53,058 nucleotides of DNA. Source: Planctomycetota bacterium (lineage in GTDB: Bacteria; Planctomycetota; Uabimicrobiia; Uabimicrobiales; JABWCH01). The stretch's first letter is position 1, and every line of letters begins with the position of its first letter. The position numbers and the translations under genes were made by a program. The stretch spans positions 1 to 53,058 of the forward strand of contig JAGOMP010000001.1 of assembly GCA_017993505.1 (NCBI GenBank). Direction: 5' to 3'. A model generated the notes under the pieces. The model had not been told where the DNA came from and searched no databases. It saw nothing but the letters and a program-made list of their open reading frames with translations. Below, piece after piece: positions 26,224 to 34,793 of the stretch.

Positions 26224-26295
26224 AGCTGCTGATGGGAATTGAACCCATGGCCACTTCCTTACCAAGGAAGTGCTCTACCCCTGAGCTACAGCAGC
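26224..26295 (-). tRNA. tRNA-Thr (GGT)
   Basis: 72 nt. Acceptor GCTGCTG pairs with CAGCAGC. The anticodon stem-loop CTTCC-TTGGTAA-GGAAG carries anticodon GGT. The T arm has GGGTTCAATTCCC. CCA is not encoded. It is the last tRNA before tuf, the place of thrT in E. coli. Confidence 0.96.
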
Positions 26296-26307
26296 AGGCA
26301 TAAAAAA

Positions 26308-26379
26308 AGCGGGTGATGGGAATCGAACCCACACAACTAGCTTGGAAGGCTAGGGCTCTAGCCGTTGAGCTACACCCGC
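26308..26379 (-). tRNA. tRNA-Gly (TCC)
   Basis: 72 nt. Acceptor GCGGGTG pairs with CACCCGC. The anticodon stem-loop CTAGC-CTTCCAA-GCTAG gives TCC. CCA is not encoded. It corresponds to glyT in the E. coli cluster. Confidence 0.96.
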
Positions 26380-26508
26380 GAAATATTCAAATATTAAAAC
26401 AAACATTTCATATTAATTTAATAAATAAATTTAATATAAATTAATATGAAACTATTTTCATTATTTGAATTTTCAAAAAATTTGAATTGAATTTTTTGAA
26501 AATTTTTA

Positions 26509-26590
26509 TGGGCAGAGAAGGATTCGAACCTTCGAAGGCGTTGCCAATGGATTTACAGTCCATCCCCTTTGACCACTCGGGAATCTACCC
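26509..26590 (-). tRNA. tRNA-Tyr (GTA)
   Basis: 82 nt with a long variable arm, as usual for bacterial tRNA-Tyr. Acceptor GGGTAGA pairs with TCTGCCC (one G-T). Anticodon GTA lies in GGACTGTAAATCC. CCA is not encoded. Confidence 0.95.
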
Positions 26591-26612
26591 ATTTAGATGA
26601 CAAATTTTTTTT

Positions 26613-26687
26613 TGGAGCTAACGGTGGGATTTGAACCCACAACCTGCTGATTACAAATCAGCTGCTCTGCCGTTGAGCTACGTTAGC
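26613..26687 (-). tRNA. tRNA-Thr (TGT)
   Basis: 72 nt plus an encoded CCA (26613-26615). Acceptor GCTAACG pairs with CGTTAGC. The anticodon stem-loop GCTGA-TTTGTAA-TCAGC gives TGT. It is the only one of the window's tRNAs with CCA, and is the first gene after the operon promoter. Confidence 0.95.
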
Positions 26688-26718
26688 ATAAAAATTTTGT
26701 TTCATCTTTATGTTTTGT

Positions 26719-26746
26719 ATTATATAATTTTATTTTTAAATTGCAA
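26719..26746 (-). promoter_or_regulatory. Promoter of the tRNA-tuf-rpoC block
   Basis: On the minus strand TTGCAA (26741-26746), a 16-bp spacer and TATAAT (26719-26724). It ends 32 bases before the first tRNA gene. Confidence 0.65.
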
Positions 26747-26848
26747 GAAAAATCTTTCAAATTTTTATTTTTTTTTAAAATAAGTTATAACACATTGAAT
26801 AGTATTTAGTTATAAAATATAAAATCATTCTTTTTATTTTTTTTTAAA

Positions 26849-27910
26849 TTAAGTTATCATCAAAAAAATTAAAAGTAAGCCAATGATGAATAAAAAAAAT
26901 ATCCATAATAGAGTATTATCATCAATTTTATCTTCTGGCACATATACAGGAAGATGCAATTGACGCTCTGTTCCTGAGACATTTTTTGGTTCATTAGGCG
27001 GCACTTGTTGTGGATTTTGATTTATATTTGACTTTACACGTTTCTGAGATTTTCTTGCCTTAGCATTTAAAATACGATCTAAATCATTAGCTAATATTTT
27101 ACTAGAAAAATAACGTGCATTATAATCCTTTGCCATTGCTTTTGAGATAATGACATCAAATACTTTAGGAACTTTTGGATTGACACTACTAGGGAGAGGT
27201 GGGCTCGTGTAAATGATATCGTTTAAAACTTGAATCATATTTTCACCTTGTACAGGAGCACATCCCGTTGTCATTTCATAAAATACAGCCCCTAAACTAT
27301 AAATATCAGAACGTGCATTGATTTTTTCTCTCTCATCTTTAGCTTGTTCAGGAGACATATAGAGAGAACCTATAATCATACCTATCTGTGTTAATTTAGT
27401 AGAACTTTGGTATAGTTTTGCCAAGCCAAAATCTAATAAAACTGGCTTTCCATTTTTACGTACTAAAATATTACTTGGTTTAATATCTCGATGGATAATT
27501 CGTTTAGAATGAATATAACTTAATGTTTTTGCCAATTCTAACATTAAATTCAATTGCACACGAAAATTATCTTTTGCAAATCTTTGAACATATTCTAGAA
27601 TAGGCATTCCTTCAATGTATTCCATCACAAAATAAGGTACGCCTTGATAAACTCCATAGTCGTAAATTTTTGCAATATTAGGATAATTTAAATGAGCAAC
27701 GATTTTTACTTCTTGGATAAAACGTTTAGTTAAAATTTTCTGTTCGTTGACATCGTCAACTAATATGATTTTTAAGGCTACATTTCTTTGTACTTTCAAA
27801 TCTTGGCAAAGATATACAACTCCCATACCTCCTCTACTAATTTCTCGAATAATTTTATAATGTTTTACAATAGTTTGAGGTAATAAAAGAGAACTTTTCA
27901 TGTAACTCAT
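26849..27910 (-). CDS. Tail-anchored Ser/Thr protein kinase
   Basis: 353 residues. A Hanks-type kinase domain covers about residues 17-285: GGMGVVY loop, K47 in ALKII, HRDIKPSNIL (140-149), DFGLAKL (160-166) and YMSPEQ. A proline- and asparagine-containing linker leads to a single hydrophobic helix in the last 20 residues (LLWIFFLFIIGLLLIFLMIT). That layout predicts a cytoplasmic kinase anchored in the inner membrane, with no external sensor domain. AAGGAG lies before the ATG. It is divergent from the 28145-37949 gene series and its promoter shares the 234-bp spacer, so it is a candidate regulator of that series (inference). Confidence 0.93.
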   Translation of the reverse strand: MSYMKSSLLLPQTIVKHYKIIREISRGGMGVVYLCQDLKVQRNVALKIILVDDVNEQKILTKRFIQEVKIVAHLNYPNIAKIYDYGVYQGVPYFVMEYIEGMPILEYVQRFAKDNFRVQLNLMLELAKTLSYIHSKRIIHRDIKPSNILVRKNGKPVLLDFGLAKLYQSSTKLTQIGMIIGSLYMSPEQAKDEREKINARSDIYSLGAVFYEMTTGCAPVQGENMIQVLNDIIYTSPPLPSSVNPKVPKVFDVIISKAMAKDYNARYFSSKILANDLDRILNAKARKSQKRVKSNINQNPQQVPPNEPKNVSGTERQLHLPVYVPEDKIDDNTLLWIFFLFIIGLLLIFLMIT

Positions 27911-27942
27911 AAAAACTCCTTAAACAACTACAACATTTTTAT

Positions 27943-27971
27943 ATTGTAGTATGTATTTTATAATTAAACAA
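27943..27971 (-). promoter_or_regulatory. Promoter of the tail-anchored kinase
   Basis: On the minus strand TTGTTT (27966-27971), a 17-bp spacer and TACAAT (27943-27948). A 7-bp inverted repeat (ACTACAA/TTGTAGT) overlaps the -10 element and could be an operator or a 5' hairpin. Confidence 0.55.
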
Positions 27972-28005
27972 TAATTTTTTTCTCATATAGCTTTTATTTT
28001 TAATA

Positions 28006-28034
28006 TTGCATATCTTATTTAAACATAGTACAAT
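28006..28034 (+). promoter_or_regulatory. Promoter of the HTH-adaptor gene
   Basis: TTGCAT (28006-28011), a 17-bp spacer and TACAAT (28029-28034), about 110 bases before the ATG. It is back to back with the kinase promoter. Confidence 0.55.
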
Positions 28035-28144
28035 AAACTCCATATAAAATTAAATGGATAGATTAATTTAGACTCCACATTGTAATTCACTAAAAATGTT
28101 TCCTATTTTATCAAAATTTTATTCAGCAAAATGAGGGAAAATTC

Positions 28145-29926
28145 ATGGAGAACGAATTTTATTCTTTTAATGATGTTTTAAAAGAACTCCAAGTCGAAAA
28201 GGAAGAACTAGAAGAATTAATTGAAAATGGTGAAGTAAAAGCATATACCTCACCAAAAGGTCACATTCAATTTAATCGTTCAGAAATAAAGACATTGCGT
28301 TTTATTAAAATGGACCAACCCACCATTACAGTTGCAGAACATAATGGTAATGATAATATATTATTAGTAGACGAAGAACCTTTAATTTTAAAACGTCAAA
28401 AAACAACTTTTATTCAGCGATTAGAAGAAGAATTGGACGATATGAGTCCATTATTAGATATGGGGGAATCTGAAGCAACAGGTAGTTCATATTTGAATCC
28501 TAGTGCTATCAGCGAAATTTCAGATGATCACGCAAGTTCTGATGAATTGATTTTTGAACAATTAGAAGGGGATGAATTTTTAGAAACTGGGGAATTGCTT
28601 TTTGATATAAAAGATACAAAATTACCTGGAGATAAAGATGTAGAAGAATTATTTCCAGACGAAAAATTTGAGTACGAATCTGAGCAAATGGATAATAGTG
28701 AATATATTGACGAAGAGTTAAGTGAAATGGAAGAACATGACGACGATGATTTTGTCCGACTTTCCCCTAAATTGCCCGTTCATACTCCTGAAAGTTATAA
28801 ACAAATACAAAGAAAAAGTTCGATTGCTATTATATTAACAGTTGTAAGTTGTATTTTATTCATTGCCATAGCAATGTTTATGATATATAACCCCATGAAT
28901 CTTGAATATTTAATAAAAAAAATACCTGTAGAAATTTACCTTGTGAAGCCTGAAACTATTACTTTACAAGATCATATTCAAGGTACATTAGAAAACTATA
29001 TAACAACGTTTTCTTCTCCTGAACAAGGGAAAATTCGCATTTTAAAACAAGCACAAGAAACAGTAGATATCAAAATAAAAATTGCAGAAATTTTACCTCC
29101 AGAATACTTAGAAGAATTAAATCTTATTCAAGAAAAAATAGAAGAATATAAACAAAATTTATATACTTACAATAAACTAAGCAAATTAAAAGATATAAGA
29201 AGTTTAAAAATATACAATTCATTAAAAGCAAAATATAGATCTGAAAAAAATAAAACAGCATATAATAAACTTGTAAACACAAGAAAAGAATATGCACGAC
29301 TCAGAAAACAAAATCTTCCTAAAAGATTAAAATCATTACAAGACAAAGAAAATAAATTATATTCTGAATTTGCCATACCTATTTATGCCCCATATCAAGG
29401 CATTATCGAATCTTGGTTAATAGAAGATCAAGCCATAATAGAAAAACAACAACATATTGCGACTATTAAAGATATAGGATACTTTCAAACTACCTGCGAA
29501 ATTAATATTGACAAAAACCTTCATTATCAAATCAATGATATAATTTCTGCTAAATTTCAAAACAAAACCATCCAAGGAACACTGGAACAAATCAAAAAAA
29601 CGAATAAAGCTACATTATTAACTTTCAAATTCAATGCTGAAGATCTAGAAAAAAATTCTGAAATCACATATAATATTTCATATACCACAAATGAATTCGT
29701 AATTCCTACATCAGCACTTTATACAAAAGATAACAAACATTATCTTATGTTAGTTTTGCAAAATAAAGCTGTAAAAAAAGATGTAGAAATTCAAGAATAT
29801 ACAAAAATTCAAAAACAAGATTATGTGATTGTCAATGAAATCAATGAAAATGATATCATTATTAACAATCAACCCGATGTAAAAGACGGAGATCCAGTAA
29901 TTATCCAAGTTCCAAATAAAGAATAA
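28145..29926 (+). CDS. HTH-TM-adaptor-like fusion protein
   Basis: 593 residues in four parts. Residues 1 to about 55 look like a MerR/excisionase-type helix-turn-helix (FNDVLKELQVEKEELEELIE then GEVKAYTSPKGHIQFNRSE). About 60-215 is acidic and probably disordered. One membrane helix lies near 226-250 (SIAIILTVVSCILFIAIAMF). The C-terminal 340 residues, predicted outside the cytoplasm, contain a helical hairpin followed by a barrel-sandwich-like segment (IYAPYQGIIESWLIEDQAII) and beta regions ending NDIIINNQPDVKDGDPVIIQ, as in RND/HlyD membrane-fusion proteins. I infer a membrane-bound protein linking a cytoplasmic, perhaps DNA- or partner-binding, domain to an efflux-adaptor-like ectodomain. 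GAGGG precedes the ATG. The next gene starts 10 bases after the stop. Confidence 0.8.
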   Translation: MENEFYSFNDVLKELQVEKEELEELIENGEVKAYTSPKGHIQFNRSEIKTLRFIKMDQPTITVAEHNGNDNILLVDEEPLILKRQKTTFIQRLEEELDDMSPLLDMGESEATGSSYLNPSAISEISDDHASSDELIFEQLEGDEFLETGELLFDIKDTKLPGDKDVEELFPDEKFEYESEQMDNSEYIDEELSEMEEHDDDDFVRLSPKLPVHTPESYKQIQRKSSIAIILTVVSCILFIAIAMFMIYNPMNLEYLIKKIPVEIYLVKPETITLQDHIQGTLENYITTFSSPEQGKIRILKQAQETVDIKIKIAEILPPEYLEELNLIQEKIEEYKQNLYTYNKLSKLKDIRSLKIYNSLKAKYRSEKNKTAYNKLVNTRKEYARLRKQNLPKRLKSLQDKENKLYSEFAIPIYAPYQGIIESWLIEDQAIIEKQQHIATIKDIGYFQTTCEINIDKNLHYQINDIISAKFQNKTIQGTLEQIKKTNKATLLTFKFNAEDLEKNSEITYNISYTTNEFVIPTSALYTKDNKHYLMLVLQNKAVKKDVEIQEYTKIQKQDYVIVNEINENDIIINNQPDVKDGDPVIIQVPNKE

Positions 29927-29936
29927 GGAAACATAT

Positions 29937-32900
29937 ATGAAAAACAAATATTTTGCACTTTTATTGGTACTTTTTTTATTGCCAATATCTTATATATTCG
30001 CCCAAGAAGTAGTATTTATACCTGGTGGCGAAGTAGAAGGGATCAAAATTAGTTCATTTTATTTATCCATAAAACCCATCAGCAACCAAGATTATTTTCT
30101 CTTCATGCAATTTGACGGTTACAGGAAAAAAATATGGTGGGAGGAAGAGGATTTCAATAAAAGAGACAAATATAAAAACGCCCAAGGCGATTATGCTCCT
30201 AGAAGTTGGAATGAAAGTAATCCACCTATGGGTGAAGAATATAATGCAGTCTTAGGAATTAGCAAAGCTGAAGCAAAAGCATATGCAAACTATATTGATT
30301 GGTTGCTTCCCACAGAAAAAATGTGGCAACTAGCACAAAAAGTTCGCCCTAGCATAGGCGAATATCCTTGGTCTGATAATGCACAGGACAATCACAATAA
30401 CATTTGTCTCATGCAATACTATGCTCCTGCACAAGTTTGGGAAACAAAATTCACAAACATGAAAAATACATTAGACAATATAGAACGAAGTAGTGCAAAA
30501 ATTAGTGCAGTGAATATCAATGCAAGTAAAATCAGAGAATTAGAACGAAAATTTTCTGATTTTACAAAAACACAAGAACAAGAAATTAAAAATCAACTTC
30601 AAGTATTAGAAAAAAACTTAGAACCTCTTCAACAACTCCCTGAACAGAATAAAGCATGGATGGAAGCAGCAGAACAAAAAACAGAAGCTGCTTTCAATGA
30701 AAAAATTGCTCAATTAGAAATAACATTTCAAGAAAAATTGGAAACAATGTGGCAAGAACGACTCAATGTCATTCAACAAAAAGAACAAGCTTTAGATGCC
30801 AAACTTCATGAACTCGATATATTACCGCAAAAATTACAACAATTAACTCTTGCTTTTGAAAAATTCGCAAAAGAACAAGAAAATGCTTTAGCACGACAAA
30901 AAGAAGAAAAAGATAAAAATATCCAAGAAACAATCGATAAAATTGATGCACTTGCAAGAAGAATAGACGTCAACATTGCAGAACTCAAACAAGAAAACTT
31001 GGCATTTAAATCTATCATGGAAAAACAAAATATTGAATTTAGCAACTTAACTGCCAAAACAAAACAAACTGATGAAACAACAGAAAAAATATTACAAGAT
31101 CATGAATCGCGTCTAAGCGTTCTTCGTAAAGAAACAACACAAAAAACAACTGACTTAACAAGTAGAGTGGATCGACAAGAAAAAAGCTTTGAACAAATTG
31201 CATTAAACATCCAACAAGTAGATAAAAAACATACAGAGCTAGGCAATTTACGAGACAATCAATTACAAAGACAACAACAACAAACAGAAGAACAAGTCGC
31301 TACTCTCAAAAAACAAATGGAAAAAGACACAAAAGATATTGTGGAATTAAAAAATACAACAGCACGCATTGATAATAAGACAAAAGAAATTTCTGCAAGC
31401 CAAGAAGAATCTTTATCTACATTAAAAACACAAACAGACACAGAACTCATTGGACTTCGACAACAACTTGAAAAACATTCTCAAGATTTAACACAACTCA
31501 ATACGAATGCTCAACAAATGGAAGTCAAAAATAGAGATTTCGAATCACGTTTCCAAGCTTTAAAAAACACAGAATCCCAACAAAAGAAAAGCAATGAACA
31601 ATTTGACAAAGAAGTTAGCCAACTTAAAAACCGTGCCCTACAATTAGAACGAACCAATGAAGCAACAAATGAAAAATTTAAAAACTTTGACAATATTATC
31701 CTAGAACAGAAAAAAGAAATTGTCAAACACCAAACTTCTATAGAAAAACTACAACAAGAAAAAAATGCCCTAACTAAAGATTTAAAAGACAGCCAAGAAT
31801 TATTATCTAAAGTTTCTCTCAAAGCCAATGACAACCAAACTACTCTCACAAAAACAACGCAAAACATTGCAGATCAAAAACAACGCCAAGACATAGCAAT
31901 GGATGATGCAAAAAAACGACTCACAAACCTTGAACTTGCTCACAAAGATACATTAGCACAAATCCAAACAAATTCTGCTCAAATGAGAAAAGGCATGATT
32001 GAAGTGGGTGAAAAATTACGAGATTTATTCCAAAGCGAAACAGTATTTGGACCACTTCCTGGCGGAGAAGCAGGCACTGGTGACAAACAAAAAGAAACAG
32101 AGATTTCTAAAATTAATGTAGAAGAAATTGTCAAAATCTTCAAAGAAAATCAAGAAATCGCACTTGCCAATATTGAAAAATCAGAAACAAAAGCCTTAGA
32201 TAATATTAAACAATCGATGTATGGAATCATTACAGAAATCAATGCTAAAACATCAGAAAATATACAAAAATCTATTCCTGGTATTATTTTTGAAATAAAA
32301 ACAAAAATTTTAACAAACATTCAGGAATCTTTACCAGTACATAGTATTGCCCAAGAAATTAAAACACAAGTTTTAGCGAACATTTTTGATTCCTTACCAA
32401 TGGAAAAATTAAGTGCAGATCTACGAGCTAAAGTTTTGGATAATTTAGATCATGTTTCTAAAGGAATTGAAGAAAAAGTTTGGCAAGATATAAATAAGCA
32501 AATGTCAAAAAAAGTAGATGAAATTGGAAAATTAGCCTTAGACAACAGTACTGAAGCAGTGAAAGAAAAATCTGTCGAAATTTTAGCACAACTTTGCTAC
32601 TCCCTTGCAAAAACATATGAAGCATATGAGCAACCAGAACTTGCATTAGAATGTCTCAAACTTGCTCTTCAATATAAAAAAGACTATGCTCCAGCAAAAG
32701 AATTATTAAATGAAAAATGGAATCATTTTCACAGACCAAAAGACATGGTAGTCATTCCTACTGGCACAGCTATCCTTGGGAATATTAACGATCCAAAAAA
32801 TCCAGAAACAACCGTTACCATCAACAATTTTTACATAGATCAATATGAAGTTACACAAAAAGATTTCGCTCAATTCATCCAAAGCAACGAATACCAAAAT

Positions 32901-33446
32901 ATAAAACATTGGAGTGAAGCTGGTCAAAAGTGGCTAGAACAACAACAAGACAAAACAAAACCAGAAGGATGGCAACTTCCTACAGAAGAACAAGAAATGT
33001 TGCCTGTAACAAACATAAATTTCTATGAAGCAGAAGCATATGCAACATGGTTAGGCAAACGACTCCCTACTTCTCAAGAATGGGAATATGCAGCTAGAGG
33101 AACTGACAAACGCATTTATCCATGGGGGAATGAACTCAGTACACAACCATATTATGCCAACTATAGACAACTACCTAAAGCAAAAGATGGCTATGCTGGA
33201 TTAGCTCCAGTTCAAGCATTTAATCAAGATTGTTCGGCATTCCATGTTATTGGTATGGGTGGGAATGCATCTGAATGGTGTTCTGATACAATCAAATTTG
33301 AAGGAAGTGAACGCGAATTTCAAATAGTAAAAGGTGGATCTTATATGAGTCAATGGTTTGAACTTTACAGTTCTCAAAAACAAGCCATCCAAGCTACAGA
33401 ACGCAAAGCACATATCGGATTTCGTTGTGTAAAGGATATGCCATAA
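29937..33446 (+). CDS. Exported FGE/coiled-coil/TPR/FGE protein
   Basis: 1169 residues. A signal peptide (MKNKYFALLLVLFLLPISYIFA) is followed by a partial FGE/sulfatase-modifying-factor-like domain (about 24-165: VVFIPGG, YPWSDNA). Then come a very long Gln/Lys/Glu-rich coiled coil (about 170-720), a helical stretch and a TPR-like motif (about 880-925: AKTYEAYEQPELALECLKLA). A complete C-terminal FGE-type domain follows (about 936-1169) with MVVIPTG, FYIDQYEVTQKDF, WLGKRLPTSQEWEYAARG, YPWGNE, GGNASEW and IGFRC. The two catalytic cysteines of true FGE are absent: GGSYM is followed by SQWFELY, where FGE has CHRSYCY. It is therefore more likely a structural or binding module than an enzyme. It is probably periplasmic or surface-exposed. 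It lies between two adaptor-like genes. Confidence 0.85.
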   Translation: MKNKYFALLLVLFLLPISYIFAQEVVFIPGGEVEGIKISSFYLSIKPISNQDYFLFMQFDGYRKKIWWEEEDFNKRDKYKNAQGDYAPRSWNESNPPMGEEYNAVLGISKAEAKAYANYIDWLLPTEKMWQLAQKVRPSIGEYPWSDNAQDNHNNICLMQYYAPAQVWETKFTNMKNTLDNIERSSAKISAVNINASKIRELERKFSDFTKTQEQEIKNQLQVLEKNLEPLQQLPEQNKAWMEAAEQKTEAAFNEKIAQLEITFQEKLETMWQERLNVIQQKEQALDAKLHELDILPQKLQQLTLAFEKFAKEQENALARQKEEKDKNIQETIDKIDALARRIDVNIAELKQENLAFKSIMEKQNIEFSNLTAKTKQTDETTEKILQDHESRLSVLRKETTQKTTDLTSRVDRQEKSFEQIALNIQQVDKKHTELGNLRDNQLQRQQQQTEEQVATLKKQMEKDTKDIVELKNTTARIDNKTKEISASQEESLSTLKTQTDTELIGLRQQLEKHSQDLTQLNTNAQQMEVKNRDFESRFQALKNTESQQKKSNEQFDKEVSQLKNRALQLERTNEATNEKFKNFDNIILEQKKEIVKHQTSIEKLQQEKNALTKDLKDSQELLSKVSLKANDNQTTLTKTTQNIADQKQRQDIAMDDAKKRLTNLELAHKDTLAQIQTNSAQMRKGMIEVGEKLRDLFQSETVFGPLPGGEAGTGDKQKETEISKINVEEIVKIFKENQEIALANIEKSETKALDNIKQSMYGIITEINAKTSENIQKSIPGIIFEIKTKILTNIQESLPVHSIAQEIKTQVLANIFDSLPMEKLSADLRAKVLDNLDHVSKGIEEKVWQDINKQMSKKVDEIGKLALDNSTEAVKEKSVEILAQLCYSLAKTYEAYEQPELALECLKLALQYKKDYAPAKELLNEKWNHFHRPKDMVVIPTGTAILGNINDPKNPETTVTINNFYIDQYEVTQKDFAQFIQSNEYQNIKHWSEAGQKWLEQQQDKTKPEGWQLPTEEQEMLPVTNINFYEAEAYATWLGKRLPTSQEWEYAARGTDKRIYPWGNELSTQPYYANYRQLPKAKDGYAGLAPVQAFNQDCSAFHVIGMGGNASEWCSDTIKFEGSEREFQIVKGGSYMSQWFELYSSQKQAIQATERKAHIGFRCVKDMP

Positions 33447-33478
33447 AATATAATTCAAAGAACATCAATATTAGGGAA

Positions 33479-33515
33479 GAAAGAGCTTAAAAAGCTCTTT
33501 CTCTCAATTTTTCAT
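33479..33515 (+). terminator. Weak terminator after FGE gene
   Basis: GAAAGAGCTT (33479-33488) and AAGCTCTTTC (33492-33501) form a 10-bp stem with an AAA loop, followed by a short T-rich tract. It may attenuate read-through into the RND genes. Confidence 0.55.
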
Positions 33516-33556
33516 TTTACATATTCTGTAAAAATTTATGAAAGAAAAAAAATCAT

Positions 33557-34645
33557 ATGAAAAAAGTAACTTATTTTCTCGTCTTTCTTTTAGTACTTAA
33601 CTCTATCCATGCACAAATGGGGAGCAGAAAACCAGTTGTTAGCGTTGGAGTTGTAAAAGAAGAAGAAAACATTGAAACAAGACGCTATACAGGTCTGATT
33701 GTTTCACCTTCTGAAGTAAAAATTGTTGCTAGAATTTCCGGCGAGCTTTTAGAAATTGGATTTAAAGAAGGTGAATTTGTCAAAAAAAACCAAGTTCTTT
33801 ATAAACTCGACCCTATTCGCTACCAAGCAGCAGTAAAAAGCGTAGAAGCGAAAATAGCAGAATGCCAAGCACAATACGATTATGCTAGACATGATTATGA
33901 GCGAAACTTATCTCTGTATCAGAAAAAAACAACAAGTAAAGCAGATATGGACAAAACATTAAGTAATATGGAAGTATATGCAGCAGCAAAAGCTTCTGCA
34001 GAAGCACTTCTCATCACTGCGAAAGATGATCTCAAAAATACAATCATTAAAGCTCCTATGGAAGGATACATTGGCATTACAAACTACACAGTAGGTAACT
34101 ATCTCACACCTTCATCTGGTGTATTAGCTACTATCATTCAAACAGATCCTGTTCGTGTACGCTTTTCTATGAGCAATCGTGATTTTCTCTCTCTATTTGG
34201 TACATTAGAAAATCTTAAAAATAATGGAGAAATTAGAATTAGATTAGCAGATGATAGTTATTACGAACAAGTTGGCACAGTAGAACTCATGAATAACGAG
34301 GCCAATAAAAAAACAGACAGTATCTTAATTTATGCCAAATTCAAAAATCCAAAGAAAAAATTGATTATAGGAAGTACAGTTACTGTTGCACTAACAAAAA
34401 AACAAAACGAAAAATTTCCTGCTGTTCTTCCATCTGCCCTTATGCATGATTCTCAAGGCACATCTTATGTATATATTGTAGATAAAGACAATAAAATTGA
34501 ACGTCGCAATATTGTAATAGGAAACATCAACCAAGATTTCCAACTTGTTAAAGAAGGTCTCCAAATAGGTGAAAGAGTTGTTGTAGATGGTATGAATAAA
34601 GTAATGCCTGGTATGGAAATCGAACCCTCTATGTATAAAGAGTAG
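33557..34645 (+). CDS. RND efflux adaptor (membrane fusion protein)
   Basis: 362 residues, AcrA/MexE type. A signal peptide ends near residue 19 (HAQ), with no lipobox. The first lipoyl half is about 45-85 (VARISGELLEIGFKEGEFVKKNQVLYKLDP). The alpha-hairpin spans about 85-155, the second lipoyl half IKAPMEGYIGITNYTVGNYL follows, then the beta-barrel (DPVRVRFSMSN) and a membrane-proximal domain with VVDGMNKVMPGMEIE. It is periplasmic and links the pump to an outer-membrane channel. A terminator separates it from the pump gene, so the pair may not share a single full-length transcript, although function and order fit one system. Confidence 0.93.
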   Translation: MKKVTYFLVFLLVLNSIHAQMGSRKPVVSVGVVKEEENIETRRYTGLIVSPSEVKIVARISGELLEIGFKEGEFVKKNQVLYKLDPIRYQAAVKSVEAKIAECQAQYDYARHDYERNLSLYQKKTTSKADMDKTLSNMEVYAAAKASAEALLITAKDDLKNTIIKAPMEGYIGITNYTVGNYLTPSSGVLATIIQTDPVRVRFSMSNRDFLSLFGTLENLKNNGEIRIRLADDSYYEQVGTVELMNNEANKKTDSILIYAKFKNPKKKLIIGSTVTVALTKKQNEKFPAVLPSALMHDSQGTSYVYIVDKDNKIERRNIVIGNINQDFQLVKEGLQIGERVVVDGMNKVMPGMEIEPSMYKE

Positions 34646-34654
34646 CTTAGATTG

Positions 34655-34717
34655 AACTCTAAATGCTAGTAAAGTATGAGCATAATCTTATATTTCCTAG
34701 CATTTAGAGTTTTTTTC
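34655..34717 (+). terminator. Terminator after the RND adaptor
   Basis: A perfect 15-bp stem, AACTCTAAATGCTAG (34655-34669) and its complement (34697-34711), followed by TTTTTTTCTTC. It carries an AAATGCTAG arm like the hairpins of the ribosomal operon. Confidence 0.75.
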
Positions 34718-34793
34718 TTCTCATGCTTTAAAAAGTCAATTATATAAAACTAAAATATTGAAAATTATTTAATAATTTAATAAGGGAAACAGA

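Noticed and set aside
25970..26265. Small frames between tuf and tRNA-Thr(GGT)
   Set aside because: They overlap the tRNA or T-rich sequence and have no coding signals.
29937..33446. Calling the FGE-like protein a formylglycine-generating enzyme
   Set aside because: The catalytic cysteines are replaced in the C-terminal domain and the N-terminal domain is partial.
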